Assembly (NCBI RefSeq): GCF_002591895.1
Contig: NZ_NISX01000013.1
Span: 62,001-126,000 of the forward strand
Source of the DNA: Lacimicrobium alkaliphilum
GTDB taxonomy: Bacteria > Pseudomonadota > Gammaproteobacteria > Enterobacterales > Alteromonadaceae
Direction of reading: 5' to 3'
Length of the DNA: 64,000 bases
Shown here: positions 46,272 through 55,119 of the stretch, piece after piece
Position numbering within the stretch: position 1 is the stretch's first letter
Layout: every line of letters begins with the position of its first letter
Notes under the pieces: generated by a model
What the model was told of the DNA's origin: nothing
Databases searched by the model: none
Seen by the model: only the letters and a program-made list of their open reading frames with translations
Position numbers and translations under genes: made by a program

Positions 46272-46898
46272 ATGACACAATATGGTGTGGGAATACTGAT
46301 CTTTGATGACGTGGAAGTGCTGGATTTCTGTGGTCCTTTTGAAGTGTTTTCCACAACCCGTCTGAAAGAGCCTCGTCAGCGTCAGGACCCCAGCCCTTTT
46401 GAGGTATTGTTGCTGGCTGAGAAGGACGGCCCAGTAACGACCAGTGGCGGCATGCAGGTAACCCCTCATACAACTCTGGAGCTTTGCCCGGCACTGGATA
46501 TTCTGATCGTGCCGGGTGGCTGGGGCACCCGCGAACTGGTCACAAATCAAAGGGTTCAGGACTGGCTGGTGGAGCAGGCACCGCGAGTCAGTACGCTGGC
46601 ATCGGTTTGCACCGGTTCGATGGTACTGGCTCAGGCAGGCCTGTTAAAAGGCCTTGAGGCTACAACCCACTGGCGCTCACTCCAGCGCATGCAGGATAAC
46701 TTTGCCGACGTCAAAGTCGTTTTTGATAAACATTTTGTGTTCGGGGAAAAGATCTGCACCAGTGCCGGTATTTCGGCCGGAATCGATATGTCTCTGAAAA
46801 TGGTTCAGCACTATATTGGTGAATCGGTGGCCCGGGCCACTGCCAGGCATATGGAGTACCCTTTTCCCGATTCAGATAAGCGCAGAATCACTGTTTAG
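46272..46898 (+). CDS. DJ-1/PfpI-family protein
   Basis: The protein has 208 residues and the class I glutamine-amidotransferase-like fold. The nucleophile-elbow cysteine is in LASVCTGSMVLAQAG and the early part has ILIFDDVEVLDFCGPFEVF, as in the isonitrile-hydratase/GlxA N-terminal domain; there is no AraC DNA-binding domain. Possible roles are isonitrile hydratase or a glyoxalase/deglycase-type stress protein; I cannot choose. It follows speA by 10 bases and could be cotranscribed. Confidence 0.8.
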   Translation: MTQYGVGILIFDDVEVLDFCGPFEVFSTTRLKEPRQRQDPSPFEVLLLAEKDGPVTTSGGMQVTPHTTLELCPALDILIVPGGWGTRELVTNQRVQDWLVEQAPRVSTLASVCTGSMVLAQAGLLKGLEATTHWRSLQRMQDNFADVKVVFDKHFVFGEKICTSAGISAGIDMSLKMVQHYIGESVARATARHMEYPFPDSDKRRITV

Positions 46899-46949
46899 CC
46901 GGATTGTCTGATTCTGCTGACTGGCAGACCACACACAGTGCCAGGCTAC

Positions 46950-48281
46950 TTATCCTTTGGGCAACAAATCGGTAAGGAGCAAGGCGATACCCAGGAATGA
47001 CATAAAGCCCGCAATATCGGTAATGGTGGTGAGAACAATAGACGAGGACTGAGCCGGGTCCATACCTAACCGTTTCAGCCCCATGGGTACCAGTGCGCCG
47101 GCACTGCAGGCAATGACCAGCGAACTGACCATGGCCAGACCCATGACTAGTGCCAGGCCCACTGACTGGCTCCAGAAATACACTGCTGTCGCACAGGTGA
47201 CGGCAATGATGACGCCATTGAGAAACCCCGCTCGCATTTCTTTAAATAGCACTCTGGACCATTGCCTTGTGGTGATTTCGCGCAGGGTTAGGCCACGCAT
47301 CGTCACCGCCAGTGCCTGCGCACCGGCGTTTCCGGACTGGCCTGCGGCTACGGGTAACAGAATGGCTAGGGCAGTCACTTCCGCAATCAGATTTTCAAAC
47401 ATACCCACCACGGCGGCGGCCGCGAAGGCTGTCAGCAGGTTTATCTGCAGCCAGGGCATACGCCGGGTAACGGCAAACCAGCTACTGGACAAGGCTTTTT
47501 CTTCTTTGCTAACCCCCACCATCGTTTGCATATCAGTAGCCAGATCTTCTTTTGTCGACTGGTACACATCGGAGTAACCAATCTGCCCGACAAGCAGGCC
47601 CTGTGCATCCAATACCGGTATCGTCTGCGTATGCTGACCCTCGAATGTTTCCACTACGGTATCTTTATGATCAAGCACACTGAGCGTGACCTTAACCGGC
47701 ATAGCGATATTGCTCAGCAAGGTAGCGGATGAGGAGGTAACCAGCTCGGTAAGTTGTACCTGGCCAGTTAATTGTTGTGACGGGTCAAGCAGAAAAAGCG
47801 TGTTTGGGCAGGCCTCTTTGCTTCTGCGCAGTCGGGCCAACGCATCGGCCACTGTGGTATCAGCAGAAAATGCCTGAACATTGGTTGTCATCATTCTTGC
47901 GGCACAGTCTTCCGGATAGCTCAAAAGTGTGCGGTATTCTTTGACCAGGGCACTATTGTTGGCTTCCAGTAAGGTAAACAGTTTATCCTGTCTCGCAGAG
48001 GACAGACGGCTGAGCAGACTGATCGCCAGATGACTATCGAGAAAAGCGATCAGGCGCGCGGCAAAATCATCATCAAAGTGTTCAAAGCAACCGTCAGAGC
48101 ACCCCGGAGGTAAATGTTTCCAAAGACCGGCAACCAGATGCATGGGCTGTTGCTGCAATAATCCGGCCGCCTGGTTGGCTGGCATCATTTCCAGGTAGCG
48201 CGCACTTCTGGAAGGATAGTCTGCCATAAATACATGATTCAGCTGTGCGGCAGTATCGTCGAGGTGATCAAGAGATTGCAT
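46950..48281 (-). CDS. mgtE: MgtE-family magnesium transporter
   Basis: The protein has 443 residues. The cytosolic N-domain (about 1-125, superhelical), a CBS pair (about 130-245) and five membrane helices (about 275-440) form the standard MgtE order. The pore signature LPVAAGQSGNAGAQALAVTM and the later TTITDIAGFMSFLGIALLL are intact. In MgtE the N/CBS part closes the pore when cytosolic magnesium is high. The gene is the third of a unit with a MscS channel and a membrane-free MgtE-N/CBS protein, 11 bases after the latter. Confidence 0.9.
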   Translation of the reverse strand: MQSLDHLDDTAAQLNHVFMADYPSRSARYLEMMPANQAAGLLQQQPMHLVAGLWKHLPPGCSDGCFEHFDDDFAARLIAFLDSHLAISLLSRLSSARQDKLFTLLEANNSALVKEYRTLLSYPEDCAARMMTTNVQAFSADTTVADALARLRRSKEACPNTLFLLDPSQQLTGQVQLTELVTSSSATLLSNIAMPVKVTLSVLDHKDTVVETFEGQHTQTIPVLDAQGLLVGQIGYSDVYQSTKEDLATDMQTMVGVSKEEKALSSSWFAVTRRMPWLQINLLTAFAAAAVVGMFENLIAEVTALAILLPVAAGQSGNAGAQALAVTMRGLTLREITTRQWSRVLFKEMRAGFLNGVIIAVTCATAVYFWSQSVGLALVMGLAMVSSLVIACSAGALVPMGLKRLGMDPAQSSSIVLTTITDIAGFMSFLGIALLLTDLLPKG

Positions 48282-48292
48282 CTGTTTTCTCC

Positions 48293-49105
48293 TTACCCTT
48301 TTGTCTGAGGACTAAACAGGTCCAGTAATGCGCCGATTGAGGCGCCATACAGGTTAAGCACCTCGTAAGGTAAAGCGGCGTGTCTTTGCGTTCCCTGTTT
48401 ATTCAGCGCATGGCGGATTTGATGATGGTGAATCACCCCGATTAATTCATTGTCATAGTTGACCACCGGCATGCTGTCACGATGACGCCAGTCATCAAGG
48501 TCTATTGCGGCGCGCAATTCTGTAAATCCGTTGAGACCAGAGGAAGGCTGTTCTACAAGTCGTGAAACCAGCGTCGACTCGGACGCATGCAGTAATCTGT
48601 AGAGACTCACCGGGCCAATTAGCTGGCGCTTCTGATTGACGACGAAGCAGTGTTGCAGATTTGCAGCCGTACTTTTTCTGATGCGTAAAACGGCATCCTG
48701 CGCATGCATGGTGTCGGTGATCATCAGCAGGTTGGTTTCCAGCCAGGCTCCGACAGTGTACTCGGGATAACTGAGCAACCGCTGACAGGCGGACTTTTTT
48801 CGTGATGACATCAGTGCGAAATAGAAGGACCGTTTACGGTCATCAAAATGCCGTAAAATAGTGGCAATATCGGCACTTTTTAGTTCAAAAAACAGCCTTG
48901 AACACTGTTCGTCAGACAATAATGACAAGATACGGGACGCATGATCCGGCACCATGGCTGTAAGCCCCTGAGCTGCCACATCTGCAGATGCCTGAGAGAG
49001 CAGCCCGGCAGCCTTTTGTGGTGTTTCACGCTCTAACTGCCGCGCGGCAGCCCGCGGCTGCTCTTTAAGAAAATGCAGAGCCAGATTAAGATTAGCGGTG
49101 GTCAT
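48293..49105 (-). CDS. stand-alone MgtE N-domain/CBS protein
   Basis: This 270-residue soluble protein has an MgtE-N-like helical domain (about 1-120; ARQLERETPQKAAGLLSQAS, LSDEQCSRLFFELKSADIA) and two CBS-like motifs (about 125-245; GPVSLYRLLHASES, DSMPVVNYDNELIGVIHHH). It lacks the pore domain altogether. It lies between a MscS gene (one base upstream) and a complete MgtE (11 bases downstream), so it is not a truncated transporter but probably a regulatory subunit or magnesium/nucleotide sensor acting on one or both membrane proteins. The role is inferred. Confidence 0.8.
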   Translation of the reverse strand: MTTANLNLALHFLKEQPRAAARQLERETPQKAAGLLSQASADVAAQGLTAMVPDHASRILSLLSDEQCSRLFFELKSADIATILRHFDDRKRSFYFALMSSRKKSACQRLLSYPEYTVGAWLETNLLMITDTMHAQDAVLRIRKSTAANLQHCFVVNQKRQLIGPVSLYRLLHASESTLVSRLVEQPSSGLNGFTELRAAIDLDDWRHRDSMPVVNYDNELIGVIHHHQIRHALNKQGTQRHAALPYEVLNLYGASIGALLDLFSPQTKG

Positions 49106-49106
49106 G

Positions 49107-49985
49107 TTACCCCCGGGGCGTCAGGTTTTCAGATGCGCTCGCCGGTGTGTCTTTTTTGAGCACACAACTGTTGCTGTCCATCCAGTGTTTACCGGGAATC
49201 AGGGTTCTGCCTTGCTGGGTTTCCAGTACCAGCATGCTGTCGGTAATCTCCAGCAACACGCCCTGTATGTCGCCGATGCGTATATGATCCTGCAATTTAC
49301 AGTGTTTTCTGGCCTGCCGGGTGCCGACCAGATTCGCCACCAGATCTTTACTGCCCAGACCAAAAGCCAGTGCCAGTCCGCCACTGAGCACGGCTAACAG
49401 CACCACCACCAGGCTGGTAATAAACTGAATGTTGATCCCCAGTTGTTCAACACCGATCACCAATGCCGTAAACATTACGGCATATCTGACCAGGCCAGCC
49501 AGTAAGATAACCTTTGGAAGCCGGGCGGATTCAGCAGTGGCTTTGGTCATTGAACTGAGCAGGTTCGCAAGGACAATACCACCGAGCATAATTAACAAAC
49601 CAGCCAGTAGCCTGGGCAGATAAGTAAGAAACTGGCTCAGCCAATTCGCGAAAAGCTCCAGGCCCAGTGTTGATGTCGCCGCAGCCAGAAAAAACAGGAT
49701 AACAATCCAGAACACAACCCTGGCAGCAATGCGTCCATGATTTGGCTTGATGTGGACTGAACGGTGCAACGCTGACAAGGGTTTAATCAGCGCCAGCAAA
49801 CGATTGATTAAACTGACCATCGATCGCGTCAGCCGTGACAGCAGCCAGGCAATGACCCAACCAGCCAGCACCAGCAACAGTGCGCCGAGTATTTGCGGCA
49901 AATAGGCGATGAGGTGCTCAGTTAAGCGAGCGTAGAGGTCAGTTATAGCCTGTTGCCAATGGCCTGTTGAAGGTGTGGTTGTCAT
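49107..49985 (-). CDS. MscS-family mechanosensitive channel
   Basis: The protein has 292 residues from the ATG at 49983-49985, chosen for its GGGGAG ribosome site; the frame is open to 50153. It has about four to five hydrophobic segments (IAYLPQILGALLLVLAGWVI; RVVFWIVILFFLAAATS; LTYLPRLLAGLLIMLGGIVL) and the small-channel beta-domain part near the C-terminus (KHCKLQDHIRIGDIQGVLLEI). The third helix region GGLALAFGLGSKDLVANLV matches the MscS pore helix. It leads the MgtE operon and is divergent from the cyclophilin gene. Confidence 0.85.
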   Translation of the reverse strand: MTTTPSTGHWQQAITDLYARLTEHLIAYLPQILGALLLVLAGWVIAWLLSRLTRSMVSLINRLLALIKPLSALHRSVHIKPNHGRIAARVVFWIVILFFLAAATSTLGLELFANWLSQFLTYLPRLLAGLLIMLGGIVLANLLSSMTKATAESARLPKVILLAGLVRYAVMFTALVIGVEQLGINIQFITSLVVVLLAVLSGGLALAFGLGSKDLVANLVGTRQARKHCKLQDHIRIGDIQGVLLEITDSMLVLETQQGRTLIPGKHWMDSNSCVLKKDTPASASENLTPRG

Positions 49986-50195
49986 CAAGGACTCCCCCTG
50001 CATTGCTTGCTGTTTCACCCAAGATACTCTGAGCATAACGTGTAAGTATAGGTATAAATGCTGTCTGTATTCTTTTTGCCATGGGCCGCGGATAACAATT
50101 GGCAACAGGAGAACACAATTCACTACAAACTGATGAAGAACAGCGCGATGCAAAGCTCTAAGCTGCAGTCATTGTTATTATATTGGAGCGAAACG

Positions 50196-50981
50196 ATGAG
50201 CAGCAGAAACAAGCAACTGGCAATAGGTCTGGCGATGATGATGACCTGTACTCAGGCTGCCTGGGCCACGGTAGTAGAAGTGCAAACGGTGCTGGGCAAC
50301 TTCCAGATCAACTTGTTTGATAATAAAACGCCGGCCACGGTCACCAACTTTCTCGGTTATGTGAACTCAGGTGCCTACTATAACAATGTGGTGCATCGCA
50401 GTGTGCCGGATTTTGTGATGCAGGCCGGTGGGTTTACCTATAATGATGAGTTTCCTCTCGATCAGGTAACCAGAGGCCCCGCGGTGGCTAATGAGCCGGA
50501 GCTTTCCAACCTCAGGGGCACCATCGCGATGGCTAAGTCAGCCGGTGATCCTGACAGTGCCGCGTCGGAGTGGTTTATTAATCTGGCCGATAACAGCGCT
50601 AACCTGGATGTTCAGAATGGTGGGTTCACTGTATTCGGTCAGGTACTTGGAGAGGGTATGGAGGTAGTGGATGCCATTGCCGAACTGCAAACCTATGATG
50701 CTGGTGGTGCATTGAAAGAGATTCCGCTACGGGATTATTCTGAAGACCAGGAAGAACTTAAAGCAGAAAACCTGGTACTGATCACCGATATTGTGGTGGT
50801 TGATGCGAATACTGACACCCATCCGGAATTACAGCCGACACCAAACACTCTGATTGATGAGCAAAAGGACAGTGGTGGTTCAGGCTCCTCTGGCGGCGGA
50901 ATCAGCTGGGGGGTGTTGGCTTTGTGTCTGGTCGCTATTCTGCGAGGCTGGCCTTCTTCTCGTCGTCATTTTCGCGGATAG
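50196..50981 (+). CDS. exported cyclophilin-type peptidyl-prolyl isomerase with GlyGly-CTERM-like tail
   Basis: The protein has 261 residues from the ATG at 50196 (TTGGAGCG upstream; longer in-frame starts lack a ribosome site). It has a signal peptide (cut near AWA-TVV), then a bacterial cyclophilin domain (about 24-190; VHRSVPDFVMQAGGF, ASEWFINLADN, FTVFGQV). The C-terminus is unusual: a Ser/Gly linker (SGGSGSSGGGISWG), a hydrophobic helix (VLALCLVAILRGW) and a basic end (SSRRHFRG). That three-part tail matches GlyGly-CTERM sorting signals, which rhombosortase cuts so that the protein is released or anchored at the surface. The last 47 bases overlap the convergent neighbour. Confidence 0.85.
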   Translation: MSSRNKQLAIGLAMMMTCTQAAWATVVEVQTVLGNFQINLFDNKTPATVTNFLGYVNSGAYYNNVVHRSVPDFVMQAGGFTYNDEFPLDQVTRGPAVANEPELSNLRGTIAMAKSAGDPDSAASEWFINLADNSANLDVQNGGFTVFGQVLGEGMEVVDAIAELQTYDAGGALKEIPLRDYSEDQEELKAENLVLITDIVVVDANTDTHPELQPTPNTLIDEQKDSGGSGSSGGGISWGVLALCLVAILRGWPSSRRHFRG

Positions 50982-51843
50982 GCTTGAGTACGTGCTCTTT
51001 ATAATTCTGCCAGAAGTCAGGGTTGTTTTTGGTGAACCAAAATCCAATGCTGCTCAGGTAGGGTTCTGACCTGAGCACTTCCACCAGCGCCGTATCAATT
51101 TTTTCAATGGTGCGTTTGCCCCATTCGGTGTTACTACAGCCTATAGCCCCGATAATGGGGCTGTTCTGGTTCTGAGCAATCGGCAGATAGTAAAGATTTT
51201 CCTTTTCTGTCAGTTCAAAATAACGGCCGATTACCGGGTAGTCGAGGGTATAATCCAGCCTTCCAAGTGCCACCATATTAAGCGCCAGCGTGGACTTACC
51301 AGACAATACCCTGTGGTTCGGCTGACTTTCACTGAATTGGTCAAGTAGCGGTTGTAACTCATCTCCATATGCCCTGCCAAGGGGGCGTCCAAATTGTAAG
51401 GACGGATCCTGTAACAGGGCTGCAAAATCAACCGGTTGACCATATCTCTGACCAATCAACCCGGCAGAAGAGGCACTGGCGATTAGCTGATGGGGCTGGT
51501 AATACAAGGTGGCAGCTGAGTAGCGGGTAATCGGCGTGTCAGGGCGCTGGATCATGCAGGGAAAACATAGCGGCGCCCGTTTCTCTCTGAGTCTGGCGAT
51601 TCGCGCCGGGGGAATGGTCAGGACTTCATGTTCCGAGTCTGGCATTGCCTGAATCATTTCTTTCACCAGCACATCGCAAAAACCCTGGCTTTGATAATCA
51701 CCATCGAGAATGTGAAACGGCGGGCCATCGTTAACCGCCCAGGTAACCTTGTGAGGCTCCGGGGAAATAAACGGTTCGGCTTGAAGAGTCAGGCCTGACA
51801 AAGATATCAGAACCAGTGCTAACAAGCCTTTGGTATATTCCAT
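50935..51843 (-). CDS. periplasmic solute-binding-like protein (TIGR02285-like)
   Basis: The protein has 302 residues with the start at the ATG 51841-51843, six bases after AAAAGGG. It has a signal peptide (about 1-22, ending LQA-EPF) and a bacterial family-3 solute-binding fold (VTWAVNDGPPFHILDG near the N-terminus, then NMVALGRLDYTLDYPVIGRY). Members of this TIGR02285-like group have no known ligand and are not linked here to an ABC permease; the role could be sensing or an orphan lipid/peptide binder. The 3' end overlaps that of the cyclophilin gene by 47 bases. Confidence 0.7.
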   Translation of the reverse strand: MEYTKGLLALVLISLSGLTLQAEPFISPEPHKVTWAVNDGPPFHILDGDYQSQGFCDVLVKEMIQAMPDSEHEVLTIPPARIARLREKRAPLCFPCMIQRPDTPITRYSAATLYYQPHQLIASASSAGLIGQRYGQPVDFAALLQDPSLQFGRPLGRAYGDELQPLLDQFSESQPNHRVLSGKSTLALNMVALGRLDYTLDYPVIGRYFELTEKENLYYLPIAQNQNSPIIGAIGCSNTEWGKRTIEKIDTALVEVLRSEPYLSSIGFWFTKNNPDFWQNYKEHVLKPIRENDDEKKASLAE

Positions 51844-52116
51844 ATGCATCCCTTTTCCAACAGCCGGGCTGTTGCGTATTCGTCGCAGTTGCGATGAACG
51901 CATAGCTCAGCATGACCCCTATTATAAATCATTACGCCCACTTCGAAGGCAAGGATCGTAGTTGATTAAAGTACATCTGCCTTATTTTTTAGGCCACTTG
52001 TCGATGATTGTTTGGTTGAAACTTACGCATTTTGCCGCAAAGCGCTATCTTGCCCGGCTTCCCTGGTTTTGAAACTATACCCAGCGGTTTGTGAGGTATA
52101 TAAATTAAGGTGACCT

Positions 52117-54564
52117 ATGACGTTACGTAGTCTTGTTTTGCTGTTGTATGTGTTTTCGGCCCTGGTATCGGCTGATGCCATTCGCCAGAGCAAAGGTAAT
52201 TTTGAAGATAAGTTCAGACAACTGGATGAGGTTTTGCCCACGGCAAACGTTTACCGCAATGCTGCTGGTGAACCCGGCCACCAGTACTGGCAGCAGCAGG
52301 TAGACTACAAAATCAACGTCACTCTGGATGAATCCCGTCGCCGTCTGCAGGCTACCCAGCAGATCCGGTACCAGAATAATTCCCCGGATACGCTGCGTTA
52401 TCTGTGGCTGCAGCTGGACCAGAATAAATTCAAACCAGACTCAATGGCGGAACGCAGTACTGCCTTTGCCGGTATTGGTCGTCGCGGTCCGGCCACTAAA
52501 GCCGGCGATGGTGACAAGCCTGCTCGTCTTAGTCTGGGAGAGCTGCGACGCCAGCAGTTTATGCAGGATAATGAGCTGGGTTATGAAATCGGCGCTGTCA
52601 ATGATGCGATGGGAAACCGGCTTCGGGCCACCCTGGTGGGCACGAATATGCGCATCGATTTACATCAGCCACTTAAGCCTGGCGAGACGGTATCATTCTC
52701 CCTTGATTACGCCTTTAATATCGTTGAGGAAGATGCGGTAGCGGCCCGTGCCGGCTACGAGCACTTTGCTGACGACCCGCGGGAAGGTGGCAACGATATT
52801 TTCCTGTTGGCACAGTGGTTTCCTCGTTTGCATGCTTATACCGACTACGAAGCCTGGACCAATAAAGAGTTTCTGGGGCGCGGAGAGTTTACCCTCGAGT
52901 TTGGTGACTATGAGGTAGAGATCACCGTACCTGCTGACCATATCGTGTCTGCCACAGGCAGCCTGCAAAACCCCAAAAAGGTACTGAGCAAAACTCAGCA
53001 ACAAAGACTGGAGGAGGCAAAAACGGCAAAACGGCCGGTGTTTGTGGTCACCGAAGAAGAGGCTTTGGAAAACGAGAAAGCGGCAACGGATAAAACCAAA
53101 ACCTGGCGGTTTAAAGCGCAAAATGTCCGGGATTTCGCCTGGGCCTCGTCGCGCAAGTTTATGTGGGACGCCAGAGGTTACCAGCAGGGAGGCGATGAAC
53201 AACCACTGGTCATGGCCATGTCCTTTTACCCTAAAGAAGGGGGGGAGCTCTGGAAAAAGTACAGTACCGAGTCTATCGTGCACACCATGGAGGTGTATTC
53301 GCGCTTTTCCTTTGATTATCCTTACCCGGTGGCACAGTCAGTTAATGGCCCGGTGGGCGGAATGGAATACCCCATGATTACCTTTAACGGCCCCCGTACC
53401 GAATTACAGGATGATGGCAGCCGCACATACTCACAGGCAGAAAAGCGCTTCCTGATTGGCGTGGTGATCCATGAGATCGGGCATATCTATTTTCCGATGA
53501 TTGTTAACTCCGATGAGCGTCAGTGGACCTGGATGGATGAAGGCCTGAACAGCTTTCTCGATGGCGTGGCAGGTCGCGAATGGGACCCGGACATTCCATG
53601 GGGTGTGGAGCCTCGTGATATCACTGGCTACATGAAATCACAAGTGCAGGTTCCGATTATGACTCAGTCTGACAGCATACTGAAAATCGGTCCCAATGCG
53701 TACACCAAGCCTGCCGCCGCACTGAATATTCTGCGCGAAACCATATTAGGTCGCGATTTGTTTGACTTTGCGTTTAAAGAGTATGCCCGCCGCTGGAAGT
53801 TTAAGCGTCCGACTCCGGCTGATTTCTTCCGCACCATGGAAGAAGCCAGTGGCGTGGATCTGGATTGGTTCTGGCGTGGCTGGTTTTACACTACCGATCA
53901 TGTGGATATTTCTATCGACCGGGTCTACAAGCTGAGAATGGACACCAAAGATCCGGATATCGACTTTAAACGTCTGCGCCAGCAGGAACTGGACAAGCCC
54001 TTATCAATCACGGTTGAGCGTAACCGTGAGGAAGGCGACCTGTGGGTAGAGCGTAATCCTGATATCACTGATTTTTATGATGAGAACGACCGGTTTACTG
54101 TCACCAACAAAGAACGCAATGAATACCGCAAGTTCCTTAAAGAGCTGGATGATTGGGAGCGTAAGGTCTTTGAGCGTGCCGTCAGTGAAGATCGCAATTA
54201 CTACGTGATGGAGTTTTCCAATCTCGGTGGTCTGGTGATGCCGATTATTCTGCAACTGGAGTACGCCGATGGAAGTGAAGAGATACGTCGGCTTCCGGCC
54301 GAAATCTGGCGCCGCAGCCCCAAAGCAGTGAAAAAGCTGATTGTCACCGACAAGGAGCTTGAGCAGGTAACTGTCGATCCGCGCTGGGAAACAGCCGATG
54401 TAGATGTAGAGAATAACCACTATCCTCGTCGTATTATTCCCTCAAGAGTTGAAGCCTACAAGGCGAAAAAATCTGAGGCTAAAGTGCGCAGGGATATTAT
54501 GCAGGATATTAAAACCGAGCTGAAAACCGACGACGATAAAGATGATAAAAAGGAGCAGCAATGA
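52117..54564 (+). CDS. exported M1-family (gluzincin) metallopeptidase
   Basis: This 815-residue protein with a signal peptide (1-19) has a beta-rich N-terminal domain (about 60-300) as in M1 aminopeptidases. The GGMEYPM exopeptidase-type motif is followed by the zinc site HEIGH (452-456) and the second-shell Glu in DEGLNSFLDG 18 residues later. The C-terminal part is charged (Lys/Asp/Glu-rich end). It should be a periplasmic or secreted aminopeptidase-like enzyme. Its stop overlaps the start of the DUF6702 gene (ATGA), so the two are made together. Confidence 0.9.
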   Translation: MTLRSLVLLLYVFSALVSADAIRQSKGNFEDKFRQLDEVLPTANVYRNAAGEPGHQYWQQQVDYKINVTLDESRRRLQATQQIRYQNNSPDTLRYLWLQLDQNKFKPDSMAERSTAFAGIGRRGPATKAGDGDKPARLSLGELRRQQFMQDNELGYEIGAVNDAMGNRLRATLVGTNMRIDLHQPLKPGETVSFSLDYAFNIVEEDAVAARAGYEHFADDPREGGNDIFLLAQWFPRLHAYTDYEAWTNKEFLGRGEFTLEFGDYEVEITVPADHIVSATGSLQNPKKVLSKTQQQRLEEAKTAKRPVFVVTEEEALENEKAATDKTKTWRFKAQNVRDFAWASSRKFMWDARGYQQGGDEQPLVMAMSFYPKEGGELWKKYSTESIVHTMEVYSRFSFDYPYPVAQSVNGPVGGMEYPMITFNGPRTELQDDGSRTYSQAEKRFLIGVVIHEIGHIYFPMIVNSDERQWTWMDEGLNSFLDGVAGREWDPDIPWGVEPRDITGYMKSQVQVPIMTQSDSILKIGPNAYTKPAAALNILRETILGRDLFDFAFKEYARRWKFKRPTPADFFRTMEEASGVDLDWFWRGWFYTTDHVDISIDRVYKLRMDTKDPDIDFKRLRQQELDKPLSITVERNREEGDLWVERNPDITDFYDENDRFTVTNKERNEYRKFLKELDDWERKVFERAVSEDRNYYVMEFSNLGGLVMPIILQLEYADGSEEIRRLPAEIWRRSPKAVKKLIVTDKELEQVTVDPRWETADVDVENNHYPRRIIPSRVEAYKAKKSEAKVRRDIMQDIKTELKTDDDKDDKKEQQ

Positions 54565-55064
54565 GCCGATGGCTGGTGTTGTTGGTCATGCTGGTGGCAG
54601 CAACGGCTCTGCCCGCGGCTGCCCATCAGCAAAAAGCGGCACTGACCAAGGTATTGTTTAATCACCGCACCGGACAACTTGACGTGATGCACAGGTTTTA
54701 CCTGCATGACGCCGAGCATGCGGTGAAAAAACTCTTTGATCGTAACGCCGATATGCTCAATTCTGCAGACACCCAGCAGGCGTTTGCCGACTATGTGGCA
54801 GCCCGCTTTTCACTGCTGCATGAGCAGCAGCTGCCCCTTGAACTGGTGGGGTCTGAAGTTGAAGGCAAGTTCTTCTGGGTTTACCAGCAAATAGCCATAC
54901 CAAAGTCGGTGACTGAACTGGCGGTCAAACATGATGCCTTAAGGGATATCTGGCCAGAACAGGTTAATCTGGTCAATATTGAAGGCAAAGAACAGATCCG
55001 TAGTCTGAATTTCGAGGGCAGTACCGAAGTCCTCAGCGTCAGCTTCGAATCTCATCATCACTGA
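54561..55064 (+). CDS. exported DUF6702 family protein
   Basis: The protein has 167 residues. The signal peptide ends at PAAA-HQQ (about 20), and the mature protein has the pattern ALTKVLFNHRTGQLDVMHRF, then YLHDAEHAVKK and a final SFESHHH. Such small beta-rich envelope proteins are often encoded beside M1-family peptidases, which is the case here (4-base overlap). It is probably an accessory or substrate-handling partner of the peptidase (inference). The function is not established. Confidence 0.7.
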   Translation: MSRWLVLLVMLVAATALPAAAHQQKAALTKVLFNHRTGQLDVMHRFYLHDAEHAVKKLFDRNADMLNSADTQQAFADYVAARFSLLHEQQLPLELVGSEVEGKFFWVYQQIAIPKSVTELAVKHDALRDIWPEQVNLVNIEGKEQIRSLNFEGSTEVLSVSFESHHH

Positions 55065-55119
55065 GAATAGATAAGCGCGCTGTCCTGGCGGGGTGAACTT
55101 TTCCCCCGTCAGACTATCT

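Noticed and set aside
48293-49105. Frameshifted or truncated mgtE pseudogene
   Set aside because: The frame is intact with its own start and stop in a tight operon, and a complete mgtE follows, so a functional stand-alone regulator is more likely.
50058-50195. 46-residue N-terminal extension of the cyclophilin
   Set aside because: The extension has no ribosome site and would hide the clear signal peptide that starts at 50196.
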